Origin: Coptis chinensis
Taxonomy: Eukaryota > Streptophyta > Magnoliopsida > Ranunculales > Ranunculaceae
Reading direction: 5' to 3'
Assembly (NCBI GenBank): GCA_015680905.1
Contig: CM027382.1
Location: 22,541,501 to 22,605,500, forward strand
DNA length: 64,000 nucleotides
The notes beneath the pieces were generated by a model. The model was not told the origin of the DNA. It saw only the letters and a program-made list of their open reading frames with translations, and did no database searches. Below, in pieces: positions 1-9,698 of this stretch. The position numbers were made by a program, and so were the translations under genes. Position 1 is the first letter of the stretch. Every line of letters begins with the position of its first letter.

Positions 1-53
1 GTAGAATGTTAGAGAAACCAAGCCACATCATTATAAAGTTGTTAGCGAGTTAG

Positions 54-524
54 TGCAAGGATAGGCATAAGTTTAAGACAGGAAGTAAGTTTGTGTCTTT
101 ATGTCCATATGATGTGGCTGTAACCTTTGGGCTTCCTGTGATGGGGAAAGTTGTTGTTTTCCAGTTAGGAACGAGAATAGACAAAGCTATTTCTGGATCA
201 CCATTCCTGTTGAGACGTTTCTCCGGAGTTAACAAGATAACAACAATGGTTGTAAAAGAAATCTTGAACCAGATTGTAGATTCAACAGACCCTATGGACA
301 TTGAAGATGTGGTGAGACTACTCGTCATTTTTATGGTGATGACAGTATTTGTAAGTAGTGGTGCGAGTGGAATAGCTTGGTCCTTCCCAAAGCATGTTGA
401 GACTTTGGAAGCTATGTGGAGTGTGTCATGGGATGCCTCAGTTCACTCAGAACTTATTGAAAAAATTCAGAAGTGGGATAGCAGTAGTCCATTCAAAATT
501 TCAGGATGCATTATTTAGCTTTTG
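54..524 (+). pseudogene. N-terminal exon of Ulp1-like (C48) plant gene
   Basis: An open frame runs from about 54 to a stop at 516-518. A clear donor (GGTAAGT) follows at 524/525. The peptide holds the motif VAVTFGLPVMGK near its start and an all-alpha, hydrophobic C-terminal half. This FGLP-type domain resembles the region upstream of the protease in plant Ulp1-like genes (DUF1985 / plant-mobile-domain-like). That assignment rests on pattern recognition, not a search. The frame is closed upstream by a stop at 51-53, so the true start is lost or lies in an earlier exon outside the window. The TAG just before the donor is probably a lesion. It belongs with the coiled-coil and protease exons downstream on the same strand. 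Confidence 0.5.
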
Positions 525-1549
525 GTAAGTTAAGTTTGTTTTCTAACATATGTGTAGTCATATTTTCATAGCATATATCACCTCACATGATAAAAGAGAA
601 TATACATTTGCATATACATATGCCAGATGTCATATGTTGGTAATATACTAACATTATATTGTCTGCATTTTAGTATTTTCGTATGTAATTTTGTTTTCAC
701 ATATGCATAGTCATATTTTCATAGTCTATATCACAACCTTATAGGGATGTTTTCTAGATTTATCCTTCAAATTTGTAGATGAAATCCCGTATCCATCCCC
801 ATTGGTGGCCCTTAGTGCTCACTATAGACTAGTCCTATATTTCAGCTTCTTAATGAAATAGTAGTCCTGAGGTCACTGTTGGATTTTAGTACACTATCTA
901 TATTACTATTGCGCAGGGCCTTGAAATAGTGATGATTGCTCAAGTTACGTTAGACTGCATGGTGTATATCGTAGCACAGAGACTATCATTGCAAGAAGTG
1001 TTGTAATTGGCACATGGTGCTTAGGAGAAGGACTCTGTACAATCCAAATCTGAAAATTTTGTCACCCATACTGGGTCTGTATTCCTAAAAATCTGGTTTG
1101 TACAGCGCCAGTTATAAACTTATCATTGATTGATTGTAGATTGTACATCCTTTCAAACAAAGCAAAAGTTGATTAGTCAATCAGTGTTTTTGGTGGAGAT
1201 CTAGTTGTACTTTTTAGCATAACATTATTTTTGAGTTTGGACTGAAAATCTGATTGACAGAATTCATGTTAGTCGGTTAATTAGAGAGTTAGTTAGGGAT
1301 GACCGACCACATTACTAATTGCAATTAGGGATAACCTTAGAAATATATATGAAAATATATTTACATATGTCAGGTGTATGAAAATATATACGAAAATAGA
1401 AATTTACATATGAAAATCTATATTTGTATATGAAAATTGAAATTTGCATATCCAATGCAGATGTCATATGTCATATGTTGGAAAAAGATGTTGCAAATAC
1501 AAATTCACATGTTATGTGCAGTACTTTTTGTGTGAGCATGTGAAACTTT
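519..1549. other. Intron or spacer with AT-rich TATG/CATA motifs
   Basis: No coding signal is visible. The stretch is AT-rich and repeats short motifs such as CATATG, TTTACATATG and GAAAATATAT, densest at 1340-1480. It most likely is the first large intron of the Ulp1-like gene, with a possible acceptor (TTATGTGCAG) ending near 1531. Confidence 0.35.
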
Positions 1550-2509
1550 GTGAGCCAGTCCGCGAGACTTGCTTCCCACAGATTGCAAAAGTGGTCGATG
1601 AAACGACTAGCGGATGAAGTACCAAAAACTTTCAAGCTAGAAAATGTTCCCAATTGCCACATCAAAGTAAAATTGGAACTAATCGAGGAAGAGAAAGAGG
1701 CATTATACCCTGAACACCACCAAAGTGAAGCTGAAAGCTTGAGGAGGGAAAATGCTGAGTTAAAAAGGGAGAATGAAGAGTTGAGGAAACTTAGTAAATA
1801 TTTAAGGGGTGAACTTGGTAGACTGACGAGAATAGTTTGTGAAGAGAGTCTAGAAGATATGTTTGAAAATTATGAACATAGCGAGTTCTATGGGGAGGAA
1901 AATAGGAGAAATGTAGATTCTGTTGGAGGAGGAGATGTCGGTTTGGTTGAAAGGGGAGGAGATGTAGATATGGTTGAAGGAGGAGGAGATGTAGATATGG
2001 TTGAAGGGGTAGAGAACAGAGATATGGATTTGGTTGAAGAGGAGGGCAAAAGAGAGTTTGAGTTGTCCTAGAAAGAGTTGGCTAAAAAGGAAGAGTTGTC
2101 TGAGAAAGAGTTAGCTGAGAAAGAGACATGTGGAGAGTTGGTTGAGTTGGCTGAAAAGGAAGAATCCGAGTTGGATGGAGAAGAGGAAAGCAGCGAGACA
2201 AAGTCAGATGAAGAGGAGGAAAAAGGTGAGGGAAAACCTAACTCGATGTGTTAAGAAAGTGAAGGAAAGGGAGTGGATGAAGAAAACATCAACAATATAT
2301 GAGTTCGGAATTATTAAGTAGCAAACAAGGAATACTAAAGTTGCTGAATTGGATGATGAACTAGTGATTGATGCAGATGATTTTGAGACTCCACCACCAC
2401 CCGTAGGAAAGCCTATGTCAAAACCACATTCAACCAAGATGTGGAGTCTACTTGATAAAGAGAAGTTGTCATTGGTGGAAAGTTTTTTCAGAAAAGCAAA
2501 CCAGAAGTA
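1550..2509 (+). pseudogene. Acidic coiled-coil middle section of the Ulp1-like gene
   Basis: The frame from 1550 encodes a basic lead-in, then a heptad-rich coiled coil (SLRRENAELKRENEELRKL), then an acidic tract of about 10-residue repeats (GGGDVDMVEG type) encoded by a short tandem repeat at about 1920-2020. The frame hits TAG at 2069-2071 but stays clearly coding beyond it, as K/E-rich repeats to about 2224, where AAGGTGAG could be a splice donor. A further coding-like block at about 2324-2509 (VAELDDELVIDADDF...) ends in TAA. Lys/Glu-rich linkers between N-domain and protease are usual for plant Ulp1-type genes. The in-frame stop and unclear joins argue for a pseudogene or a repeat-expanded, poorly conserved linker. 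Confidence 0.5.
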
Positions 2510-3225
2510 AAATTTACTTTTCATAAATATTTGTAAGTTTTCTTATTGTCTACGTAATTTCACAAATTGTTTTGATCGTGTATGCATATTGCAATACAAT
2601 TGCATGGATGGACATTCAAATGCACTTGAAAATACAGGGGGAACACGTGAACCACCTGATGTTGAACTTATTCGTCAGTGATAAGGTAAATCTTTTGATT
2701 ACTCAAATCTTTTGAAATAAAAAAAACTTGCAATTTAGTAATTTTTCGTACTGGTTATGGTAGATCATTGATTGGTCCCGTGCACTTCCAACTCTCCAAG
2801 GAAGTTTGAAAGCTAATTGGATCTTCTCCACCAAAGTGTCTCCATTTCTCATCATTTGCATGGGTAAGCATCTTCCATGTAATTTAATTACTGAAGTTGA
2901 ATATGTAAATTCAACTGAATATGCATACAAGGCATGAAGATGTTGTTGTTCTTATTTGTTGTAGCTGGCTTTAAGAGATAACCAGAAACAAGGCATGAAA
3001 GTCTATGTCACAGATGTCCTAAAACAGTTGGACAATAAGGTCGCTCATCTATTTTTCATCATAAATAGTCCCAAGTTAAGAAAATTCAAAACTGGTTATC
3101 ACTGGACTTTGCTTCATGTTGATACTTTGAATTGGGAATGAACGCACTATGACTCTTTAAGGCCAAGGAACTACGAGAAGAAGAAATACATTCCATTAGA
3201 AGATGTGAAAATGTTGGTAAGTGAA

Positions 3226-3300
3226 ATTTTATTTTAAGTTACTATGTAAATCTATATTTATATAGGTCAGTTACTATGTAAATATAGATTTGCATATATA
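3226..3300. repeat. Direct repeat, copy 1 (intronic)
   Basis: This is about 75 bp containing TTTTATTTTAAGTTA and GGTCAGTTACTATGTAAATA. It matches 4359-4440 with few changes. The two copies flank about 1.06 kb inside one intron, so the enclosed segment looks inserted or duplicated. Confidence 0.7.
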
Positions 3301-3323
3301 TATTTACAATGGGACTATTGTAA

Positions 3324-3853
3324 TGCATTTAGCAATCTGCAGAAACATTAACAACAACAAAGTAAGTTTCTGGAACCATGCTTGATATAAATTACTGGTT
3401 AGGTGATTTTGGATTGTAGGTGAGAGGTGAGCCTTTGGGTTAATGATGTTTTTTGCAGGAAGCTTGTTCTTGTATGAAACTCATCTAGCTCAGGCAACTG
3501 TTACAACGTAACATTTTTCAGTTTTTGACCCAACAAAGAAAATCTAATTAGCAATAATTTCTCTCCTGTTATATGCTTGGTATTTGCATACCGGAGGAGT
3601 TTTGCATAGACATCGGGCAGACCCCAAAGGAATAGCTTCACTCACTCTTGGGTTCGATAAAATGAGTAGTATAGCTTCAATTACTCGATCTTCGCTCTTG
3701 TTCATAACCTCCCTTAGATTTAAGCGCCAAGCACGTGACGACTACCCTCTTGTTCATTTCATTATTTATTACCTTTGTACAAGTCCATGGCCTATGTTAG
3801 CGAGAAAAAAAAAAAAGTCCATGGCCTATATGTCCATTTTATGTTAAAGTCAA
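3324..3853. repeat. ~500 bp direct repeat, copy 1
   Basis: The unit begins GCATTTAGCAATCTGCA and runs to TTATGTTAAAG. It matches 5330-5833 closely over its whole length. Copy 1 has a short internal duplication around AAGTCCATGGCCTAT (about 3780-3835). It holds no convincing gene. Its position inside the Ulp1-like intron, with a second copy beyond the gene end, suggests a mobile or segmentally duplicated element of unknown class. Confidence 0.75.
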
Positions 3854-4358
3854 TAGTTACTTGCCTTACAAATTAGAGTTGATTTAGAGAGAAAAGAAAG
3901 GTCATAATTAAGATTAATGAAGTATTAATCTTTAGTTCACCGAATAGAAACTTTCACTCTTCTATCTCTGCTTCAGAGAGAGAGAGAGAGAGATAGATAG
4001 CTCTTTTTCTTTTTCTTTTTTATGTTCTTTCGAATTTTTTTAGGTTTTTTAGTTGGTGAAGAAAAGATAAGGTGTATTGTTTTGCTGTTGCTGTCACTGC
4101 AATAATTTGGTGTTGTCTGGAAATAAATTTGTATGGTTGAAATCGGGAAATAGTCTAATGTTTGCTAGAGATTTTTCTGTAAAATGTGAGTTTCAAATGA
4201 GTCAATGACTACCAGAAATCATACGTGCTCAAAAATGTCAGAAAAGACACTTTACTTGTCTGGCATATTTCGTACCTTAACTGTAGATACTCATTTTAGA
4301 AAATCTAAGCTTGAGAGAAAATATTGGTCTAGCTTTACATCAAATGTTCAATGGATAA

Positions 4359-4440
4359 TTTTATTTTAAGTTAATATGTAAATTTAAGTTTACATAGGTC
4401 AGTTACTATGTAAATATAGATTTGCATATATATTTTCATA
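4359..4440. repeat. Direct repeat, copy 2 (intronic)
   Basis: Second copy of the 3226-3300 unit, in the same orientation and the same intron. It lies just upstream of the acceptor that opens the exon at 4473. Confidence 0.7.
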
Positions 4441-5255
4441 GTTTTGGTAATTTTTTGTTCAATTTAATGCAGCAAGAGAAGGTGGTGGAAGCTATTAGAT
4501 GTAAGCATCAGGAGCTAAGGTTGCCAAATGTGGATTTGATGAAAGATATCAAAGTTGGAGCATGCCCACAACAAGGAGAATCGTAAGAACTTAACTTCCC
4601 AAACTTAAATGTCTTTTTAATCTCTTATCTCTTATCTTAAACTATTTTTTTTGCATTTTCAGTTCAGATTGTGGTTTCTTCATCATTTTGTTTGTGAAGG
4701 CTATAATATGTGGAAAAGCTATCCAAGATATAACGCTAGAAGCCGCGAAACAATTGAGGGTTAACCTGACATATGAGATCGTATCAAGCCAACAAGAAAA
4801 ATGGGATCCAAAAGAAGAATACAAGAAATGAAGAACTGATTTTTCGTATTTCTAGTTGATTACGTTGTGTTTATTTGTGTTAAAACATTGGAATCATTCT
4901 AACTCGGGAGTGTTCGATTATGATGTACTGTTAATGTGTTGGAGTTGTTTAGTATTGTTCTGAATATTCTGCAACTAGCTTTAGATTGCAATTTTGTTGG
5001 TTTACTTGTCTAGCTGCTTTTGGTTGTTTATCTTACATGCGAATCCGTTTTAAGTTATAGATACTAGACATACTATCCAATGTGGTTCTTACTGCATTTA
5101 TATATAATGTGGTTCTTTCTGCATTTATATTTACTGTCAATTCTGTTTAATCTATTTTTCAACTCTTTAGGTCATTATGCTCTTGTAAATGTAATATATG
5201 GTTCTTGATCTTTTAATGTGCAAAATACAGGGACCATGGTCCCAGACGAGGCTTT

Positions 5256-5347
5256 TGCAGATTGCTAAATGCATTACAATAGAGTCCCATTGTAAATCCT
5301 TGGTTATGTAACAACTGAAAGTAGGTTATGCATTTAGCAATCTGCAC
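5256..5347. repeat. Perfect 19 bp inverted repeat (hairpin)
   Basis: TGCAGATTGCTAAATGCAT at 5256-5274 is the exact reverse complement of 5329-5347, with a loop of 54 bases. The inverted homology extends towards 5296 against 3303-3341 (TTTACAATGGGACT). The ~500 bp repeat therefore starts with a sequence present in both orientations, like a foldback terminus. Confidence 0.8.
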
Positions 5348-5833
5348 AAGCATTAACAACAACAAAGTAAGTTTTCGGAACCATGCTTGATATAAATTAC
5401 TGGTTAGGTGATTTTGGATTGTAGGTGAGAGGTGAGCCTTTGGGTTAATGATGTTTTTGGCAGGAAGCTTTTTCTTGTATGAAACTCATCCAAATTTCAG
5501 TAACAAGCTATTTACAATGTAACATTTTTCAGTTTTTGACCCAACAAAGAAAATCTAATTAGCAGTAATTTCTCTCCTGTTATATGCTTGGCATTTGCAT
5601 ACCGGAGGAGTTTTGCATAGACATCGGGCAGACCCCAAAGGAATAGCTTCACTCACTCTTGGGTTCAATAAAATGAGTAGTATAGCTTCAATCACTCTTC
5701 ACTCTTGTTCATAACCTCCCTTAGATGTAAGAGCCAAGCACGTGACGGCTACCCTCTTGTTCATTTCATTATTTATTACCTTTGTACAAGTCCATGGCCT
5801 ATATGTCCATTTTATGTTAAAGCCAAGAGTTAT
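5330..5833. repeat. ~500 bp direct repeat, copy 2
   Basis: Same unit as 3324-3853, about 2 kb downstream in the same orientation. It is preceded by an inverted copy of its own first bases (see 5256-5347). Confidence 0.75.
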
Positions 5834-6019
5834 CATGCATGTACAAGTTTTGCTCTTTTGTTGTCGTCCAAGGTTGTGCAAATTGGGAAGACAACAAACC
5901 TAAACTCTTGGAGTGGATAGATTTAGTAGATATGAATCCAACTGATCACCATTTCATCCTCTATCCCTAAATTGGATAGCAAAACTAGCTCAAACATCTA
6001 CTAAATTGCAAAGCAAAGC

Positions 6020-6320
6020 TTTAGTGTCTATGTAAATATAGATTTACATATATAATGACTATATAAATATAGAAAGGTATTATGTAAAATTAGGTTTGCA
6101 TAGCTTTAGTGACTATGCAAATATAGTTTTACATATATATGACTATGTAAAAATACATTTACATATATTTGGTCTGTCTGGAACTTTTCAATCCCAAAAG
6201 TTAGTATGTAAATATATATTTACATATATAATGACAATGTAAAAATACATTTACATAAAAATTTTCAGGTGTCAAGTTAATTTCATCCCCAAAAGTTACT
6301 ATGTAAAACTATCTTTTCAT
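6020..6320. repeat. Cluster of AT-rich palindromic units
   Basis: The imperfect palindrome TATGTAAATATAGATTTACA and variants (ATGTAAAAATACATTTACAT and similar) occur about five times. The same motif is found in the intron at 3240-3300 and 4375-4440. A related one (CACTATGTAAAAATAAATTT) forms the array at 26500-26910. Confidence 0.65.
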
Positions 6321-6327
6321 TCTCTAA

Positions 6328-7245
6328 CTAAAAAATATAACATATAAAATCCAACATCAAACTATAAAATCCAACAAGTTCATCGACATCTTGTTGGACT
6401 TTGGAAATAGAACCAGCGTGGGACTCGCGAGGTGGCAGGGAAGAGTTGCAAAAGAGTTGAAGGAAATCTTCTTCAATTTCCCCTACGTCCAAGGAGTATT
6501 TGTTGAAGTTGGAACTTCCAAAGGAAAGGAATTTGTGCCTCTGGTCATTCGGAAACGTGGTTTTGAAATAATCATGAGTTAAGCTCTCGATCATGCTAAC
6601 CTCTCCATCAATATTTGTATAAGGCAATGTTTGATCGCCTTAAAACGTTAACCAAATGTAAAGATGGCCAAAAGACAAGGACATCGAACCATCGCGACAG
6701 TTTATAAGTGTGTTGGCAGTTGCCAAGAAAGGGCGTCCTAAAATGATTGGAACAGAATCGTTAGCGACTTCTGTATCGAGGATAACAAAATCCGCAGGAT
6801 AGTAGAAATCTTGAACCTTAACCAGCACGTTTTCCACTACACCCTTAGGATACTTGATAGACCTATCAGCTAGTTACAACGTCATTATTGTAGGTTGCAT
6901 TTGATGTAGACCTATTTGTTTATATACATAATAAGGGAGTAAATTAACACTCGCTCTAAGGTCTAATAAGGCAGTGGTCGTGTGAGTATCCCCTAAGGTG
7001 CATTGTACAGTAGGACGACCAGGGGCCTTATACTTAACTATTTCATTGTGTTCTGTTAAAGTTGGAAATTGTTCAGTTAAAAAGGCGTCTTTAAGAATAT
7101 TTTTCTTACTCCTTTTAGTGCACAACTCTTTGAGAAACTTAGCATGGTGAGGTAATTTTTTAATTGCGTCCAGAAAAGGTAAGTTTATCGTTAGATTTTT
7201 AAAAACTTCTCTAATCTCGTCGAAGTTTGTATCCCTTTTTAACAT
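6328..7245 (-). pseudogene. Protease region of element X
   Basis: Aspartic protease that would cleave the X polyprotein. 7245-6874 contains TNFDEIREVFKNLTINLPF and then the active-site region ALLDLRASVNLLPYYVYKQI, where the usual D-x-G-A-S reads DLRAS, a Gly to Arg change that should abolish activity. A stop separates this from 6837-6640 (NVLVKVQDFYYPADFVILD and IILGRPFLATAN). A further fragment at 6627-6328 (MIESLTHDYFKTTFPNDQRH) is the linker normally preceding RT. Homology ends there and RT is absent. Family assignment is firm; the product is dead. Confidence 0.8.
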
Positions 7246-7599
7246 AGCTAATTTCTGGGGAAATGGTGGTTTCTCTCTATATTTAGCGTATGGATCAACT
7301 AGATGCCTAACCTTTGCTTTCTATTTCTTAGGTTGTGGATTAATTGGTACCTCTACAGGGATAGGCTCTTCAGTTTCTATTACGGTATCTAGTACAATCT
7401 CTGGTGTAAGGACAACTGGTGGGGTAACTATAGGCATAGTTACTTTGTTATCAACCACTCTCCCAGAACGGAGAGTGGAGATGGCATTTAGCTCACCTAC
7501 GTTTGCTTTTTAGTTATTAGTATTACCGTTTACCTCAAAGGCTGTGTTTGGTGTTTTCGGATTAGGTGTCGCTTGTCCTGAAAACACACCTTTGGGTTG

Positions 7600-9061
7600 C
7601 ACTTTCTCTTGAGCTAACTGCTGTAAGAAAAGTTGGATGGCTTGTAAAATCTGTTGTTGAGATTGCATAAAGATATCAAAACGATCCGGTTGTGGAGTAG
7701 TATTTTCTACTGGTTGTGTGACAGGAACTATATCACGTTGATTATTAATGGGTGGATTTTGGTAGTTATTACTTATCAGAACGATACCTCTATTAGTATT
7801 ATAATTATTATTGTTATAATTATTATAATTACCCTGGCCTTGTCCTTGTCGTGGTTACGCTTGGTTGTTATAATTATTATAATTATCTTGACCTTGTCCT
7901 TGTCGTGGTGGAGCTTGGTTATAATTGTTTGCTTGCCTAACATTTGGGTTAAACAACCTTGGAGGATGTTGATTATTCCGCCAACCGAAGTTGGGGTTTT
8001 GTCGCCAAGCTGCGTTAGGTTCGCTATTAATGGAACAAATATTATCTTGTTGTGATTGTTGTTGGTCATAGGCGAAAGGACAATAGGAGTCGAGATGCTT
8101 TGGACTCAAACAGAAATTACATGGATTGGAGTTGACATTTATGACGGGGATAGGCATTTGTTGAACAGATATAGCCTCTATCTTTTTAGTTAGAGATTCA
8201 ATTAAATTTTTAAGTTTCGGATCGGGTTTCATCTCAAACATACCGGCGGCCTTTACTGTTGTAGAAGAACTAGCGTTGCGGAAGATATCGTCACTACCCC
8301 CCCCCCCAGTTATTATTACGCTTTAGTCCGATCTTCTAAAATTTATAAGCCTCTCGAGGCTCCTTTACTTAAGAAACTACCCCATTCATTATGTCAAGGA
8401 CTTCTTTATGGTAGTGTAGAAGTCCCTTGAAAAAAGGCGAACTAACGTGTCTTTTGCGAGGTTATGATGTGGACACTCTATAAGTAGATCGGTGAACGAT
8501 TCCAAGCCTCGAAAATAATTCATGAGGATTATGTCGAAGAAATGAATCTTGGAAAGCATTTCATCGGTCTTCATGATGGTGGGTAAAAATGTTCCATGAA
8601 TAGTTGAACAAGTTTAGCCCACGAAGTCCACGTAATTAGCTTGGGCAATTAACCAAAGCCGCCTTTATCGGCTAAAGTGAAGGGAAATACCCTTAGTTTA
8701 ATTTGTTCAAAGACCAACCGTAGGATGGTGGAATGTAATAAGGACTTGGTCAATCCCACGATGATAGCCGATAAGGTTTTTCATGGTCTAACCAATGAAA
8801 AACGGGTAACAAATTAAATATATTTGGGGGAATTCGGAAATCCCCCACTAGGTCTGATAGAACGATGCAAGATTTAGGGCTATCGTTCAAGGCTTTATAA
8901 AAGTCCGAGAGAGGAGACTCTCTTTCTTCAGCCATAATTTCAGGTGTGGTGTGTGGTATGCTAGCTAGAGGTGTAGTGAGTGGTATACTAGAAAGACGTG
9001 TTTGTTGCCGTTGTCGGTTAATTACGTTAGGCATTTTTCTTCGGCCTGACCTTAATCTCAT
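7600..9061 (-). pseudogene. gag: gag of element X (Athila-like), frameshifted
   Basis: Capsid/nucleocapsid polyprotein. The start at 9061 gives MRLRSGRRKMPN. The segment to 8750 contains VGDFRIPPNIFNLLPVFHWL, and 8574-8389 contains RGLESFTDLLIECPHH, both typical of Athila gag. The frame 8241-7855 carries an intact zinc knuckle CNFCLSPKHLDSYC (Cx2Cx4Hx4C), then an N/Q/P-rich tail with a ~57 bp tandem repeat (7803-7915, NNYNN / PPRQGQGQ). Breaks: at least two frame changes between 8750 and 8241, one near a C-run at about 8296-8309, and a stop in the tail. Gag should continue into the protease as a single ORF. Confidence 0.8.
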
Positions 9062-9683
9062 GCAAGGCTAAGACCAATCTTAATGAAACACAACAACACT
9101 CCAAACAATCCTGATATGCTAGTATGAACCTCTAACAGAAGATGCGAGGTGCGGAAGAAAAGAGTACCTGAAAGCCTCCTTGCTTCGCTTATGAATAACG
9201 TCTTGTTTATGCGTGCTAGTGTATATAACAAGTTAGAACACTGAAAATCTTAAAAAAATGGAAGTTTGAATCAAACCTATGGAAATCGGGCAGTGTCAGC
9301 AGAGGGCACGGTCGGCTCGAGTAGTAGGCCTAGGTCGGGCGCAGTCGCGATGCTTGGAGTTAGCAGTCGTGCTCCAAGTTAGCCGCAGTCGCAGAGCTTA
9401 GGCAAAAAGTGGAATTCCAAGCGTGTGGGCGCAGTTCGTGCTCCAAGTTAGCCTTGGTAGGGCGCAGGTCGCGCTCAGGCAAAAAGTGGAATTCAGGTTT
9501 TGCCAAGCAGGGCGCCCAAGTTGGCTTGCCTGTATGCTGGTCACACTCGAAAGTAATTTTTTTCGAGGAAAATTTCAGTGCTGAAATAGACAACCACAGT
9601 GAGAATCAAACAAGGGTGGGTGGGTTATGGGACTTTGAAAAACTATCAATTCTAAAGAAAATAATACTAAAGAGTACTAAGAT
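9062..9683 (-). other. X leader with short GC-rich repeats
   Basis: Untranslated leader between PBS and gag. At about 9300-9535 it is far more GC-rich than its surroundings. It repeats GTGCTCCAAGTTAGCC twice and GCAAAAAGTGGAATTC twice, among GGGCGCAG-type motifs. Confidence 0.55.
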
Positions 9684-9696
9684 GGCAGCGACGCCA
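9684..9696 (-). other. Primer binding site of X (tRNA-Asp type)
   Basis: On the minus strand, TGGCGTCGCTGCC lies two bases after the LTR end. It resembles the TGGCGCCGTTGCC primer site typical of Athila/Tat elements (tRNA-Asp 3' end) with two mismatches. Confidence 0.75.
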
Positions 9697-9698
9697 TT

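Larger units (their letters stand above)
2635..4831 (+). pseudogene. Ulp1-like C48 cysteine protease domain, broken by a stop
   Basis: C48 proteases release SUMO or related tags using His, Asp and Cys with an oxyanion Gln. Exons with GT..AG borders are visible: about 2635-2684, a block ending at 2863 (DWSRALPTLQGSLKANWIF), 2965-3216, 4473-4582 and 4663-4831. The third has the His motif HWTLLHVDT (His codon 3100-3102). The last two splice to give QQGESSDCGFF, with the Gln and the catalytic Cys at 4670-4672. The end at TGA 4829-4831 follows EEYKK. The frame is interrupted at 3139-3141 by TGA where Trp would fit (NWE*THYDSLRP), a likely TGG to TGA transition. The 1.26 kb intron 3217-4472 is full of repeats. 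The family identity is secure from the catalytic motifs. Activity is unlikely unless the stop is an assembly error. Confidence 0.75.
4832..6019. other. 3' flank of the Ulp1-like gene
   Basis: AT-rich DNA with no coding pattern. It contains the inverted repeat at 5256-5347 and the second ~500 bp repeat. From 5834 to 6019 I see nothing identifiable. Confidence 0.4.

Noticed and set aside
7654..8069. Ile-rich and other ORFs over the X gag repeat
   Set aside because: Antisense or out-of-frame readings of the N/Q-rich gag repeat.
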